A stretch of 16,156 nucleotides of DNA from CAYGTK01 sp964352775 (GTDB taxonomy: Bacteria > Bacteroidota > Bacteroidia > Chitinophagales > CAIOSU01): assembly GCA_964352775.1 (NCBI GenBank), contig CAYGTK010000083.1, positions 1 through 16,156 on the forward strand, in the 5' to 3' direction. The position numbers were made by a program, and so were the translations under genes. The notes below the pieces were generated by a model, which saw only the letters and a list, made by a program, of their open reading frames with translations, did no database searches and was not told where the DNA came from. Below, piece after piece: positions 1-7,167 of the stretch. How positions within the stretch are numbered: the stretch's first letter is position 1; the number at the start of each line of letters is the position of its first letter.

Positions 1-233
1 GCTACATCCAATGTGTTATCCCAAGAGTGCTTACCCTTCAAGTAATTGGCGAAGTAATTTCCTACTAGCGTAAATGCAATGGAATTTTCACCACCAGCAG
101 CCCAGTTCTTAAAGCTGGTTTGGTTTAAGGTTAGTGAAGCAAAGCCACCTTGTTTCCAATAAGTGGTGTCTGTTGTTTGGGCAAATGCTATACTGCACAG
201 CATAACTGCCAGAACTGAGATAGTCGTTCTCAT
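1..233 (-). CDS. DUF3078 family secreted protein (N-terminal part only)
   Basis: Reading leftward from ATG at 231-233, this encodes 77 residues before the window ends, so the C-terminus is missing. Residues 1-18 form a signal peptide ending in SIAFAQ. The mature part carries a Trp-rich pattern: YWKQGGFASLTLNQ, then NWAAGGENS, then HSWDNTLD. These match the start of the DUF3078 family, Bacteroidota-restricted envelope proteins thought to be beta-rich, of unknown role. Only 45 bases separate it from the MscS-type gene upstream on the same strand, so the two may be co-transcribed. The family call is from memory of the motif order, not a search. Confidence 0.8.
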   Translation of the reverse strand, partial: MRTTISVLAVMLCSIAFAQTTDTTYWKQGGFASLTLNQTSFKNWAAGGENSIAFTLVGNYFANYLKGKHSWDNTLDV

Positions 234-278
234 ATATAAGGTATTTGGTTTAAAATATTTGAAGTGCGAGGTTGTCGC

Positions 279-1094
279 TTATTTATTTAGATGTACATCC
301 ATTTGTGGAAATGGTATTGATACACCTTCTTTATCGAATGATTTTTTCACATTTTCATGCATGTCAAAGTAAATACCCCAGTAGTCTGCAGCGTTACACC
401 ATACGCGTACTTTGAAGTTAACTGAGCTATCAGCAAGTTCTCCAACCAATATGGCCGGTGCAGCGGGCTCATTAATAATTCTATTATCAGCTGCTATTAA
501 TGAACTGATAACTCCACGAGCTTTATCTATATCATCAGTATAGCCAATGCCAAATACCATATCAACCCTGCGCTTAGGCTCTGTAGAGTAGTTTACCATT
601 GCACTATTTGATAACTGCCCATTTGGTAAAATGATAGTCTTATTGTCGGGGGTGGTCATAATTGTTACGAATATCTGTATCGCCTTTACGCTACCAGTGT
701 AGCCTTGGGCCTCTATCACATCGCCTACTTTAAATGGTTTGAATATCAATATCATTACACCACCAGCAAAATTCTGTAGTGTTCCTGATAATGCCATACC
801 TACCGCCAAACCAGCAGCACCAAGAATGGCAACGAATGAGGTCATTTCAATGCCAAGCGTAGAAAGCACACTAATACCCAATAATACTTTGAGTATAACT
901 GAGATCATACTTAACAAGAAAGGCTGAAGGCTTGGGTCAATATCTTGCTTCTGAAAACTCTTACCGACCATATTAGTTATCCGCTTGATGACCCATAGGC
1001 CTATCACCAATATTAATAATGCGGTTAACAGTTTAAGACCATAGAATTGGACCAATTCGATAAATTGCTGTTTGTACTGCTCTAAATTCTCCAT
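279..1094 (-). CDS. MscS-type small-conductance mechanosensitive channel
   Basis: A 271-residue inner-membrane channel that should open under membrane tension to release solutes during osmotic downshift. Three hydrophobic segments lie at about residues 18-37, 58-80 and 86-118. The third is the Gly/Ala-rich pore helix (GAAGLAVGMALSGTLQNFAGG), followed by FKPFKVGDVIE, the typical entry to the MscS beta domain. The beta domain then has TPDNKTIILPNGQLSN at about 148-163. The length is close to Escherichia coli MscS (286). The start is the only Met before the first membrane helix. It is followed, 45 bases downstream, by the DUF3078 gene on the same strand. Family assignment is secure; the physiological trigger is inferred from the family. 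Confidence 0.93.
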   Translation of the reverse strand: MENLEQYKQQFIELVQFYGLKLLTALLILVIGLWVIKRITNMVGKSFQKQDIDPSLQPFLLSMISVILKVLLGISVLSTLGIEMTSFVAILGAAGLAVGMALSGTLQNFAGGVMILIFKPFKVGDVIEAQGYTGSVKAIQIFVTIMTTPDNKTIILPNGQLSNSAMVNYSTEPKRRVDMVFGIGYTDDIDKARGVISSLIAADNRIINEPAAPAILVGELADSSVNFKVRVWCNAADYWGIYFDMHENVKKSFDKEGVSIPFPQMDVHLNK

Positions 1095-1117
1095 GTTGTA
1101 ATTGTGTTGTCTTTATG

Positions 1118-1125
1118 CAAAGGTA
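1118..1125 (-). promoter_or_regulatory. Candidate -7 promoter element for the MscS-type gene
   Basis: On the minus strand this reads TACCTTTG, a perfect match to the Bacteroidota -7 consensus TAnnTTTG. It lies 23 bases before the ATG at 1094, which implies a leader of under 20 bases. I do not see a TTG -33 element at the expected distance, so the site rests on the -7 box and its position alone. Confidence 0.45.
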
Positions 1126-1283
1126 GAAAGCTTAATAAGATTTGAGTGTTATTAATGTCTGAAGTCTATTTCTGCCTGCTGAGAAGTGTGAAATGTACAC
1201 TTTACGTTAACATTTTGGCGAAATTAAGTGATTTCACGTAAGTTTTTTGCAGGTGTTGATAACTCATTGTATATTGCTTGCCA

Positions 1284-1718
1284 ATGGATGATCTGTTCGA
1301 TACTGGAGTACCTCAAACCTTCCCCCGTTCGTGGATGGGAGATGATGGTGTGTACCGTATTGATATGGGAGATATTATTGAAATAGACCTTCCCATTATT
1401 CAGCGTGCTTATGAACAGTATAAGGCAATACCTAGTCTGGGTAAAGTTCCTGTTATTACATATTTTAAGCAAGGTAGGGGCGTTCATCCAAGCGGCTTAG
1501 AGGCTATTAAGCAACGCATTAAGCCCGAAGTAATGGAGTTGAATGCCATTATTGTAAGTTCAAGACTTATCCGCTTTCTAAGCGACATCTACCTACCTTT
1601 AATAAAGCCACCGTGCCCATTCCAGTTCTTCGTGAATGAAGAAGCTGCTATGCAGTGGATACGTCGTAAGAGCAATATCCTTTGTACAAAAGGATGTGGA
1701 GATGAGGTGGAAGTCTAA
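1284..1718 (+). CDS. DUF7793-like (STAS/SpoIIAA-like fold) protein
   Basis: A 144-residue cytosolic protein with no signal peptide or membrane segment. It starts with a short lead-in, then the strand-like segment DGVYRIDMGDIIEIDL (residues 21-36), a helix, GKVPVITYF (53-61), and a C-terminal helix ending in FFVNEEAAMQWI (115-126). This order resembles the DUF7793 group common in Bacteroidota, which has a STAS-like fold and unknown function. The frame opens after a stop at 1260-1262; TTG at 1278 and ATG at 1284 are both possible starts, and I chose ATG. A weak promoter may lie at 1215-1249 (TTG, 21 bases, TAAGTTTT). The 3' end overlaps the convergent hydrolase gene by 4 bases. A late CTKGC pair (134, 138) could bind metal, but this is speculative. 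Confidence 0.75.
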   Translation: MDDLFDTGVPQTFPRSWMGDDGVYRIDMGDIIEIDLPIIQRAYEQYKAIPSLGKVPVITYFKQGRGVHPSGLEAIKQRIKPEVMELNAIIVSSRLIRFLSDIYLPLIKPPCPFQFFVNEEAAMQWIRRKSNILCTKGCGDEVEV

Positions 1719-2974
1719 AGTCCTTCTCTACTCATAAATATCTTCCCAGTGTTAAGTGCCATCCTTTTAAAGAAGGGACCCTTTTTACCTGTTTCACTTC
1801 CCTTGCGGAAACTATCTAACCAAAACTTGGTGAAAGCTAAGGAGAACAGAGCGCACTTTACATGTCGGAATCGCTTACCTGCCATCTTTTTGCTTACATG
1901 TGGAGCACCATTGGCTTTCATCGTTTTATAAGCTAAAATGGAGTTGCGGTAGTCTACCTGTTCATCCCCCTTACAATAGCATAGGCGAGTGGGTGCTTGT
2001 GGAGTCCAGTTGTAAGCATCGTTCAACCGTAGGGCTTTTAAAAAGGCATGGGTACTGTCGCTGCCAAAAGAGCTTATCAATTCAGGCCGTAGCATTTTTG
2101 CAGGAATGCTAGGTAGGTAAGTATTTATCTCATTCACCCTTTTTGTCTGGTCAAATAGTTGTGGAAGTAAGGTGTCGTAGGGAGCTATAAATACAGATGA
2201 CATATCATCAGTAAATCCATACTGTTCATTGTAAGCCAACATCATGTAAGGCATATAACCAGGTCGCGAGTATTCCAATCCATCTAAAATAGTTTCTGAT
2301 TGAATACCTGAAACATCATACGGCCCAGACATTGGTGCACTGGCAGTAACTGGAAACACATCGGCATACTCTTCTTGCAACACTTTTTGAGTTACCATAG
2401 TAGCATGGCCACCTTGTGAATAACCTAATAAAAAGAGTTGCTCATTCAATGTAACACCTTCAGTTAACACATAAGCCTTTGCTACTTCCAAAAAAGATAC
2501 TGTCGCCAAAGCTTCCGTTTCTGAATGCATATAGGGATGTAGTCCTACATTATCACCAAGCCCGAAGTAATCGGGCATAGCTACTACGTAACCATCAGCT
2601 GACATTAATAAGCCTATTAAGGTTTCGCCTTTACCGAGCTCTACTTTTGATGGAGAGTCTTCTCTTCTTAATATAGTACCATGTTGGTAGCTACTCATCG
2701 GTAGCGCCTCCTTGGCATTCTGTGGAATGAAAACTAGTCCAGATAGTATTTCTTCTTTCCCTTTATACTCTACTTTGTGCACCAACTTTACTACTCTAAT
2801 GCTGTAGTTGATGGGGAAGATGAAGCCAGGTACTTTCTTCTTATCAAAAAGCTTCTCTAAAGAATCTTGTTCTAGAATAGCATGCTCAGTTGCATTAATA
2901 AGTTGGGCAGAAGCCGAAAGGGAAAAAAGAAGAATAGATAAGAATAATAAGATGCCTTGGCGGGTAAGGTGCAT
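1715..2974 (-). CDS. Secreted alpha/beta hydrolase, secretory-lipase-like
   Basis: A 419-residue exported serine hydrolase, probably an esterase or lipase acting in the periplasm or outside the cell. Residues 1-24 are a signal peptide ending in SASAQ. The nucleophile elbow is GYSQGG with Ser186. The likely acid is Asp337 in KGDEQVDYR (Asp341 is the alternative), and the likely His is His371 in RFRHVKC. An oxyanion-type SYQHGT motif precedes them. The overall order and length resemble the secretory lipase (LIP) group of alpha/beta hydrolases. Substrate cannot be read from the sequence. It is transcribed toward the DUF7793-like gene, with tail overlap TCTAAA. No partner genes lie beside it. Confidence 0.85.
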   Translation of the reverse strand: MHLTRQGILLFLSILLFSLSASAQLINATEHAILEQDSLEKLFDKKKVPGFIFPINYSIRVVKLVHKVEYKGKEEILSGLVFIPQNAKEALPMSSYQHGTILRREDSPSKVELGKGETLIGLLMSADGYVVAMPDYFGLGDNVGLHPYMHSETEALATVSFLEVAKAYVLTEGVTLNEQLFLLGYSQGGHATMVTQKVLQEEYADVFPVTASAPMSGPYDVSGIQSETILDGLEYSRPGYMPYMMLAYNEQYGFTDDMSSVFIAPYDTLLPQLFDQTKRVNEINTYLPSIPAKMLRPELISSFGSDSTHAFLKALRLNDAYNWTPQAPTRLCYCKGDEQVDYRNSILAYKTMKANGAPHVSKKMAGKRFRHVKCALFSLAFTKFWLDSFRKGSETGKKGPFFKRMALNTGKIFMSREGL

Positions 2975-3110
2975 GTGTAGAAGAGTGGTTTTAAGAACTT
3001 GCTACGAAGTTCGACAAATGAGACTCCATATTAAAGTAGCTGGTAGGCTTTTTCTCACCGTTCGTTTAAAAGGGTGATAAAAGTCACCAAGTAACCTTGA
3101 CTAGGGTCAC

Positions 3111-3140
3111 TTGATAGCGATGGTTATAAGTCCACCTTTG
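3111..3140 (+). promoter_or_regulatory. Bacteroidota-type promoter for the DUF2892 gene
   Basis: TTG at 3111-3113, a 19-base spacer, and CACCTTTG at 3133-3140 (seven of eight positions compatible with TAnnTTTG). The gene's ATG is 20 bases further on, giving a short leader. The spacing equals that of the much stronger site at 8248. Confidence 0.5.
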
Positions 3141-3159
3141 AAGTACAAAATATAGAGCA

Positions 3160-3357
3160 ATGGAATACAATTTGAGTTTTAATGAAGTGATAGGTCGTTA
3201 CGTAATTATGGCCGCAATAGTAATACTAGCAGGTGTAATGGTTAAGCCTATGTTGATGTTGATAGGTATACCGTTCTTTTTAACAGGTCTTTTAGGCTGG
3301 TGTCCGTTATATACCATGCTGGGAATTAACCATTCAGATAATAAAGAAGTACACTAA
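3160..3357 (+). CDS. DUF2892 small inner-membrane protein (YgaP-like)
   Basis: A 65-residue protein with two hydrophobic segments at about 14-28 and 30-48, joined by a short turn (VKP). The family signature GWCPLYTMLGI (46-56) is complete. DUF2892 is the membrane module found alone or fused to rhodanese domains in YgaP. Here it stands alone, with no rhodanese or sulfur gene next to it. Its precise role is not known. It appears to be a single-gene transcript with its own promoter and a hairpin behind it. Confidence 0.88.
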   Translation: MEYNLSFNEVIGRYVIMAAIVILAGVMVKPMLMLIGIPFFLTGLLGWCPLYTMLGINHSDNKEVH

Positions 3358-3382
3358 GTACTTGAACCCATAATGGTTGTTC

Positions 3383-3430
3383 AGAGCCCTTGTTCAATGG
3401 TTACCCCATGAGCTAGGGCTTTCTTTATTT
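3383..3430 (+). terminator. Candidate intrinsic terminator after the DUF2892 gene
   Basis: AGAGCCCT at 3383-3390 pairs with AGGGCTTT at 3415-3422 (8 pairs, one G-T), with a 24-base loop that can fold on itself through ATGG/CCAT. A T-rich run, CTTTATTTT, follows. It starts about 25 bases after the stop codon. Confidence 0.5.
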
Positions 3431-3453
3431 TACAATAGTCTGACAGCCTATAA

Positions 3454-3484
3454 TTGTAAGCAGGATAGTAACTACCTACATTTG
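3454..3484 (+). promoter_or_regulatory. Bacteroidota-type promoter for the lipoprotein gene
   Basis: TTG at 3454-3456, a 20-base spacer and a perfect TACATTTG at 3477-3484. The gene's ATG is 22 bases downstream, consistent with a short untranslated leader. Confidence 0.6.
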
Positions 3485-3506
3485 AGCATAACCAAATTGT
3501 TCTATT

Positions 3507-3992
3507 ATGCGATACGCTATTCTTCTAGCTCTTCTAGTTTCAATATTCACAGTTTCTTGCGATAAGAAAAATGAAACGCTTCCTCAAACTTCAGGAGACT
3601 ATATCGTGTTCGGTTGGTTTGGAGGGTTATGTTCAGAAAATTGTGTAGATATATATAAAATAGAAGGTGGGTTGCTTTATAAAAACACATCCACTACTTA
3701 CCCTTCAGGTGATGGTTCTATTCCTTACTCAGGAACTTTTGAAGAACAATCTAATATGAAGTATGTATCAGTAAAAGACTTAAAGTCTAAAGTGCCAGAT
3801 GATCTATGGTTGCAAACTAATACCACATTTGGCATGCCCAACGCTTATGACCAAGGGGGGTATTATGTTGAGCTATTTAGCGATGATATTCTGAGCAATT
3901 GGGTTATCGATACCGACCCAGTTAATCTTCCAAATTGGTTAAACCCATTTGCTAGTGAATTGTTCGATGCACAGCAGGCTTTGGCAGATTAA
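3507..3992 (+). CDS. Uncharacterised lipoprotein
   Basis: A 161-residue protein with a lipoprotein signal peptide: the lipobox TVSC places the lipidated Cys at residue 18, followed by DKKNE. A Lys followed by acidic or polar residues just after the Cys is reminiscent of Bacteroidota surface-export signals, but the match is loose. The mature part begins with FGWFGGLCSENCVDIYKI, where Cys42 and Cys46 could form a disulfide or bind a metal. The rest is a compact beta-rich-looking domain with many Gly, Asn, Tyr and Trp residues. I do not recognise a named family. It has its own promoter and ends 3 bases from the convergent GNAT gene. Confidence 0.8.
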   Translation: MRYAILLALLVSIFTVSCDKKNETLPQTSGDYIVFGWFGGLCSENCVDIYKIEGGLLYKNTSTTYPSGDGSIPYSGTFEEQSNMKYVSVKDLKSKVPDDLWLQTNTTFGMPNAYDQGGYYVELFSDDILSNWVIDTDPVNLPNWLNPFASELFDAQQALAD

Positions 3993-3995
3993 GCT

Positions 3996-4538
3996 TTAAT
4001 TATCCTCTTTTTCTGGTTGTTGCTCTATCCATACCTTCAGCATATCATCCTTAGCCTCTAATACCAACTCCTGATGGGCTATACCAAGCCTATGAAGTAC
4101 GGTAAGTGCTTTTATGTTCTTTGGTGCTATGGTAGAAACAAGTTTTCGCTGATAGTTTCGAGCTGCTCTTTCTTGCCACTGCATAATGGGTTTAAGGTAT
4201 TCTTCCGTATGGTAGTCGGTAGAAATTAAGTAGGTAACCTCTAACTCGCTATCATCGCAAAACCTACCTTGTTCCAATTGCATAATGCCCTGAAGGGCAC
4301 CATCAATTTGAATGGCCCATATCCACTTTAGGGCATCCATATCATTTGCCTCTTGTTTTTCCAGCAGCACATTAAATTGCTTGTTGGCTCTGCCTTCGTC
4401 TTCTGAAGCCCCGCTCAAGTAGCGCACCACTTCCTTAGTGGTAAGCAGATCAATAACCTCCTCGCGGTCACTTTCAACAAAGGGACGAAGGCTTACTGGG
4501 CCAATAGTATGTGTGGCGCTATATTTGGCTAAACTCAT
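3996..4538 (-). CDS. GNAT-fold acetyltransferase-like protein (RimJ/RimL type)
   Basis: A 180-residue cytosolic protein. The N-terminus has the GNAT lead VSLRPFVESDREEVIDLL (15-32). A central strand pair follows (KWIWAIQIDGALQGIMQLE, 71-89), then the ELEVTYLIS strand (98-106) and a C-terminal APKNIKALTVLHRLGI (138-153), equivalent to the usual Asn-x-x-S/A segment that contacts the cofactor. The loop that binds the acetyl-CoA pyrophosphate is normally Gly-rich; here it reads YHTEEYLKP (109-117) without glycine. It may therefore bind acetyl-CoA poorly, or be a divergent or inactive member. The natural substrate is unknown. Confidence 0.78.
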   Translation of the reverse strand: MSLAKYSATHTIGPVSLRPFVESDREEVIDLLTTKEVVRYLSGASEDEGRANKQFNVLLEKQEANDMDALKWIWAIQIDGALQGIMQLEQGRFCDDSELEVTYLISTDYHTEEYLKPIMQWQERAARNYQRKLVSTIAPKNIKALTVLHRLGIAHQELVLEAKDDMLKVWIEQQPEKEDN

Positions 4539-4774
4539 TGTGCTAAGTTAGAACTCTACGAATAATTAGCAGATTTTTTTCGCTATATCTGTGGGTACTG
4601 CAATTTAGCTTACAAATCCCTTTTTTGATTAAGACGAGAAGAAGGCTAACTTTTTAGCTCATGATGATAGGCATTTCAGTGAGAGTTTTTGCAGACAGAA
4701 AGTACCCCTCCATTTTGATTCTTTATTATACCTTATCTATTATAGAAGTTGACGAATTTGGTAATCTCCAAAAG

Positions 4775-4805
4775 AGAACCCTCTAACCAATGGCTAGAGG
4801 GTTCT
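4775..4805 (-). terminator. Perfect 11-bp hairpin, probable terminator of the coiled-coil gene
   Basis: AGAACCCTCTA (4775-4785) and TAGAGGGTTCT (4795-4805) pair perfectly around a 9-base loop. It lies 21 bases beyond the stop of the minus-strand gene at 4827. The minus-strand tail is CTCTTTTGG, a modest T-run. It is the clearest structure in the 288-base gap 4539-4826; nothing else stands out there, and I see no small gene or RNA. Confidence 0.6.
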
Positions 4806-4826
4806 TAATATCTTGTCTGCTAGATC

Positions 4827-5777
4827 TTAGTCTAACTCAAATTTTTGCTCACTCAATAGGTAGCCGTCTTGGTAGAACATAGCACTGTATTCACCTTTGG
4901 CAAATTGTGTAGTTCCTGCTGACCACATCATGCATAAGTTTTGCGACTTACCTGTAAAGTTAAAGTCTGCTTTTGTTGTGTATTGTTTTTGCTCACCAGA
5001 TTCACGTAAAACAAAAATGCCTGAACCTTGCGACTCAACAGCTATGGTAGATCCTTGTGGACTTACTAAGCGTAGGTAAATAGTTTTGTTACCTGGTTCA
5101 GCTACTTTGTTCTCTGGAACAACGAAGCATACTTTCAATTTTTCTGATTTCTTAGCACTAGTAGTAGCTACTTCTTTGCCATTGCCTTTGTACTTCACAC
5201 CAGTAGCAGTAACATATTCTGGTTTTAACAATGAACCTAGCTCTACTTTTTTGTCTAATACTTTACGCTCATCCAGAAGTCTGCCTTTCTCCGCCATTGT
5301 CAAGTTCAGGTCAGTATTCAAGGAGTCGTTGGCCATTTCAAGCGCCTTAACCTTTTCAGTTAATGTTTCAACTTGGGTCAAAAGCTTTTTGTTCTCTGAT
5401 TTGAAGCTGTTTAACTGCTTTTTCAAATAGCCTAACTCGTTACGATTAAGCTTATCCTTTTTAAGTAGGCCTTCTATCTCTGCCTTCATTTTACTAAGCT
5501 CCTCTTTCTGAGACATGATAGTGTTGTCAGCGTATTGCTGTAGGGTATCTAATCTAAATTCAGTTTGTTTAAGCTCCTTATCAAGGGCATCATACTCTGC
5601 CTTTAATTCTACCTTGGCAGCTTTAGTTTCTTCCAATTCTTTATTCGATTGGTAGTACTGGTGATAGAAGAATCCATTGAGCGCAATAAGCAAAACCATC
5701 AAGAGAAGAAATATACCTTTCTTGCCACCTTTCTTTTCAGGTGCTGGGGTTATTGGGGCATTTGTTTCCGTACTCAT
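4827..5777 (-). CDS. Membrane-anchored coiled-coil protein of unknown function
   Basis: A 316-residue protein. Residues 1-20 are a Pro/Lys-rich cytosolic tail (EKKGGKK), residues 22-39 a single membrane segment (IFLLLMVLLIALNGFFYH), and about 44-180 a long charged heptad-rich coiled coil dense in Lys, Glu and Leu. The C-terminal 110 residues look like a compact beta domain (KLKVCFVVPENKVAEPGN near its start, YSAMFYQDGYLLSEQKFELD at its end). This architecture is common in Bacteroidota proteins of unknown function. With the positively charged tail inside, the coil and beta domain should face the periplasm. A role as an envelope spacer or scaffold is inference. It is divergent from the methyltransferase operon and has its own hairpin terminator. 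Confidence 0.8.
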   Translation of the reverse strand: MSTETNAPITPAPEKKGGKKGIFLLLMVLLIALNGFFYHQYYQSNKELEETKAAKVELKAEYDALDKELKQTEFRLDTLQQYADNTIMSQKEELSKMKAEIEGLLKKDKLNRNELGYLKKQLNSFKSENKKLLTQVETLTEKVKALEMANDSLNTDLNLTMAEKGRLLDERKVLDKKVELGSLLKPEYVTATGVKYKGNGKEVATTSAKKSEKLKVCFVVPENKVAEPGNKTIYLRLVSPQGSTIAVESQGSGIFVLRESGEQKQYTTKADFNFTGKSQNLCMMWSAGTTQFAKGEYSAMFYQDGYLLSEQKFELD

Positions 5778-5818
5778 ATCTTGGGTTTTAAGTAGTTAGG
5801 TCCGTTAGCTTTAATAAG

Positions 5819-5826
5819 CAAAGCTA
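5819..5826 (-). promoter_or_regulatory. Candidate -7 element for the coiled-coil gene
   Basis: Reads TAGCTTTG on the minus strand, a perfect TAnnTTTG. It sits 41 bases upstream of the ATG at 5777. No TTG -33 box is visible at the usual distance. It faces away from the plus-strand element at 5839-5846, so the two promoters in this 77-base gap are divergent and only 12 bases apart. Confidence 0.45.
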
Positions 5827-5838
5827 ACACATATTTCA

Positions 5839-5846
5839 TAATTTTG
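5839..5846 (+). promoter_or_regulatory. Candidate -7 element for the methyltransferase-exonuclease-glycosyltransferase operon
   Basis: A perfect TAATTTTG that ends only 8 bases before the ATG at 5855. If used, transcription would start within a few bases of the start codon, giving an almost leaderless mRNA. No good -33 TTG is seen. Confidence 0.4.
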
Positions 5847-5854
5847 GTCCAGTT

Positions 5855-6439
5855 ATGGAACTTTCAGCACATATATGGAACCAGCGGTACCACGATAATA
5901 ACACGGGTTGGGATATAGGTTACCCGGCTACACCGCTTAAAGAGTACTTCGACCAGCTAAGCGATAAATCACTTCACATCCTAATACCGGGTGGTGGCAA
6001 TGCTTATGAGGCAGAGTATCTATTCAATAATGGCTTCAAGCATGTTTTCGTGCTCGATTGGTCGCAACAGGCGCTGAATAATTTTGCTGAGCGAGTTCCC
6101 GATTTTCCAAAAGAACAATTAATACAGGGCGACTTTTTTGAACACCAAGGAGCATACGATCGCATTATTGAACAAACCTTCTTTTGCGCCATCGATACTT
6201 CACTTCGCTCAAGTTATGCTACGCATGCTCATCGGCTTCTTAAGGATAACGGTAAACTAGTGGGGCTATTATGGAATGCACCCATGAATAGCGACAGACC
6301 ACCCTATGGCGGTAGTAAAGAGGAGTATTTTAACCTTTTTTCACCTTTATTTACAATTGACGTAATGGATGCCTCTTACAATTCCATTGGCCCAAGAAAG
6401 GGAAGAGAACTGTTCATCAATTTGAAAAAAAGACCTTAA
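5855..6439 (+). CDS. TPMT-family SAM-dependent methyltransferase
   Basis: A 194-residue cytosolic methyltransferase of the thiopurine S-methyltransferase type. It opens with WNQRYHDNNTGWDIG (8-22), typical of this family. The SAM-binding motif I is ILIPGGGNAYEAEYL (42-56), with the ribose-binding acidic residue at Asp68. QGDFF (91-95) and EQTFFCAID (106-114) are the next conserved blocks. Family members methylate sulfur, selenium or halide acceptors; the acceptor here is not known. It is the first gene of a three-gene operon; its TAA shares one base with the ATG of the exonuclease gene (TAATG), implying coupled translation. Confidence 0.88.
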   Translation: MELSAHIWNQRYHDNNTGWDIGYPATPLKEYFDQLSDKSLHILIPGGGNAYEAEYLFNNGFKHVFVLDWSQQALNNFAERVPDFPKEQLIQGDFFEHQGAYDRIIEQTFFCAIDTSLRSSYATHAHRLLKDNGKLVGLLWNAPMNSDRPPYGGSKEEYFNLFSPLFTIDVMDASYNSIGPRKGRELFINLKKRP

Positions 6440-7167
6440 TGCTCGATCACATCCAGCTTCAGAACCTATTGCTATTTGATATAGAGACCGTACCTGGTAA
6501 TAAAGAATTTAGCGAGTTATCTCCCGCAATGCAGCAGCATTGGGAGCACAAGCTTGGTTCAAAACGAAAAGAAGAAGATACACCTGACGACCATTATTTT
6601 AATAATGCGGGCATATATGCTGAATTTGGTAAGGTGATATGCATATCAGCTGGCTATTTTCATAAAGGTAGCGCTACTAGTTCGTGGAAATTTAAAATAA
6701 CCTCTATTGCATATCATAGTGAGGAAGAAGTGCTTAAGCGTTTCGCAAAATTGCTGGATGAGCATTATGCCGACCCGAATCGGCATTTGCTATGTGGACA
6801 TAATATCAAAGAATTTGATGTGCCATACCTGTGCCGACGCATGCTCGTAAATGGAGTTGATCTGCCGAACACATTGAATATCGCTGGTAAAAAGCCTTGG
6901 GAGGTGAAGCACGTAGATACTATGGAGCTATGGAAGTTCGGCGATTATAAGAATTACACTAAGCTGAGCCTACTCACAGATATATTCAATATTCCCACTC
7001 CTAAAGATGACATAGACGGAAGCGATGTAGGCAGGGTATATTGGAAAGAAGATGATCTGAAACGTATTACGCATTACTGCCAGAAGGATGTACTTGCTGT
7101 AGCTCAACTACTGTTGCGTTTTAAAGGGCTTCCATTATTGGAAGAAGCGAACATTAGCTACGCCTAA
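6439..7167 (+). CDS. PolB-like DEDDy 3'-5' exonuclease
   Basis: A 242-residue predicted 3'-5' exonuclease of the group related to the proofreading domain of DNA polymerase B. The three Exo motifs are present: Asp14 and Glu16 in FDIETVP, Asp127 in GHNIKEFD, and Tyr213-CQK-Asp217, making it the DEDDy type with two-metal catalysis. There is no polymerase domain, so it would act alone on DNA or RNA ends. It overlaps the methyltransferase gene by one base and is followed directly by the glycosyltransferase gene (TAAATG, no gap). Its substrate is not known. Confidence 0.9.
   Translation: MLDHIQLQNLLLFDIETVPGNKEFSELSPAMQQHWEHKLGSKRKEEDTPDDHYFNNAGIYAEFGKVICISAGYFHKGSATSSWKFKITSIAYHSEEEVLKRFAKLLDEHYADPNRHLLCGHNIKEFDVPYLCRRMLVNGVDLPNTLNIAGKKPWEVKHVDTMELWKFGDYKNYTKLSLLTDIFNIPTPKDDIDGSDVGRVYWKEDDLKRITHYCQKDVLAVAQLLLRFKGLPLLEEANISYA

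Noticed and set aside
1224..1487. Minus-strand open frame opposite the DUF7793-like gene
   Set aside because: It is antisense to a convincing gene and shows no recognisable protein pattern.
4539..4826. A small RNA or tRNA in the gap between the GNAT and coiled-coil genes
   Set aside because: Apart from the hairpin at 4775-4805, best read as a terminator, I see no cloverleaf, promoter pair or conserved structure.
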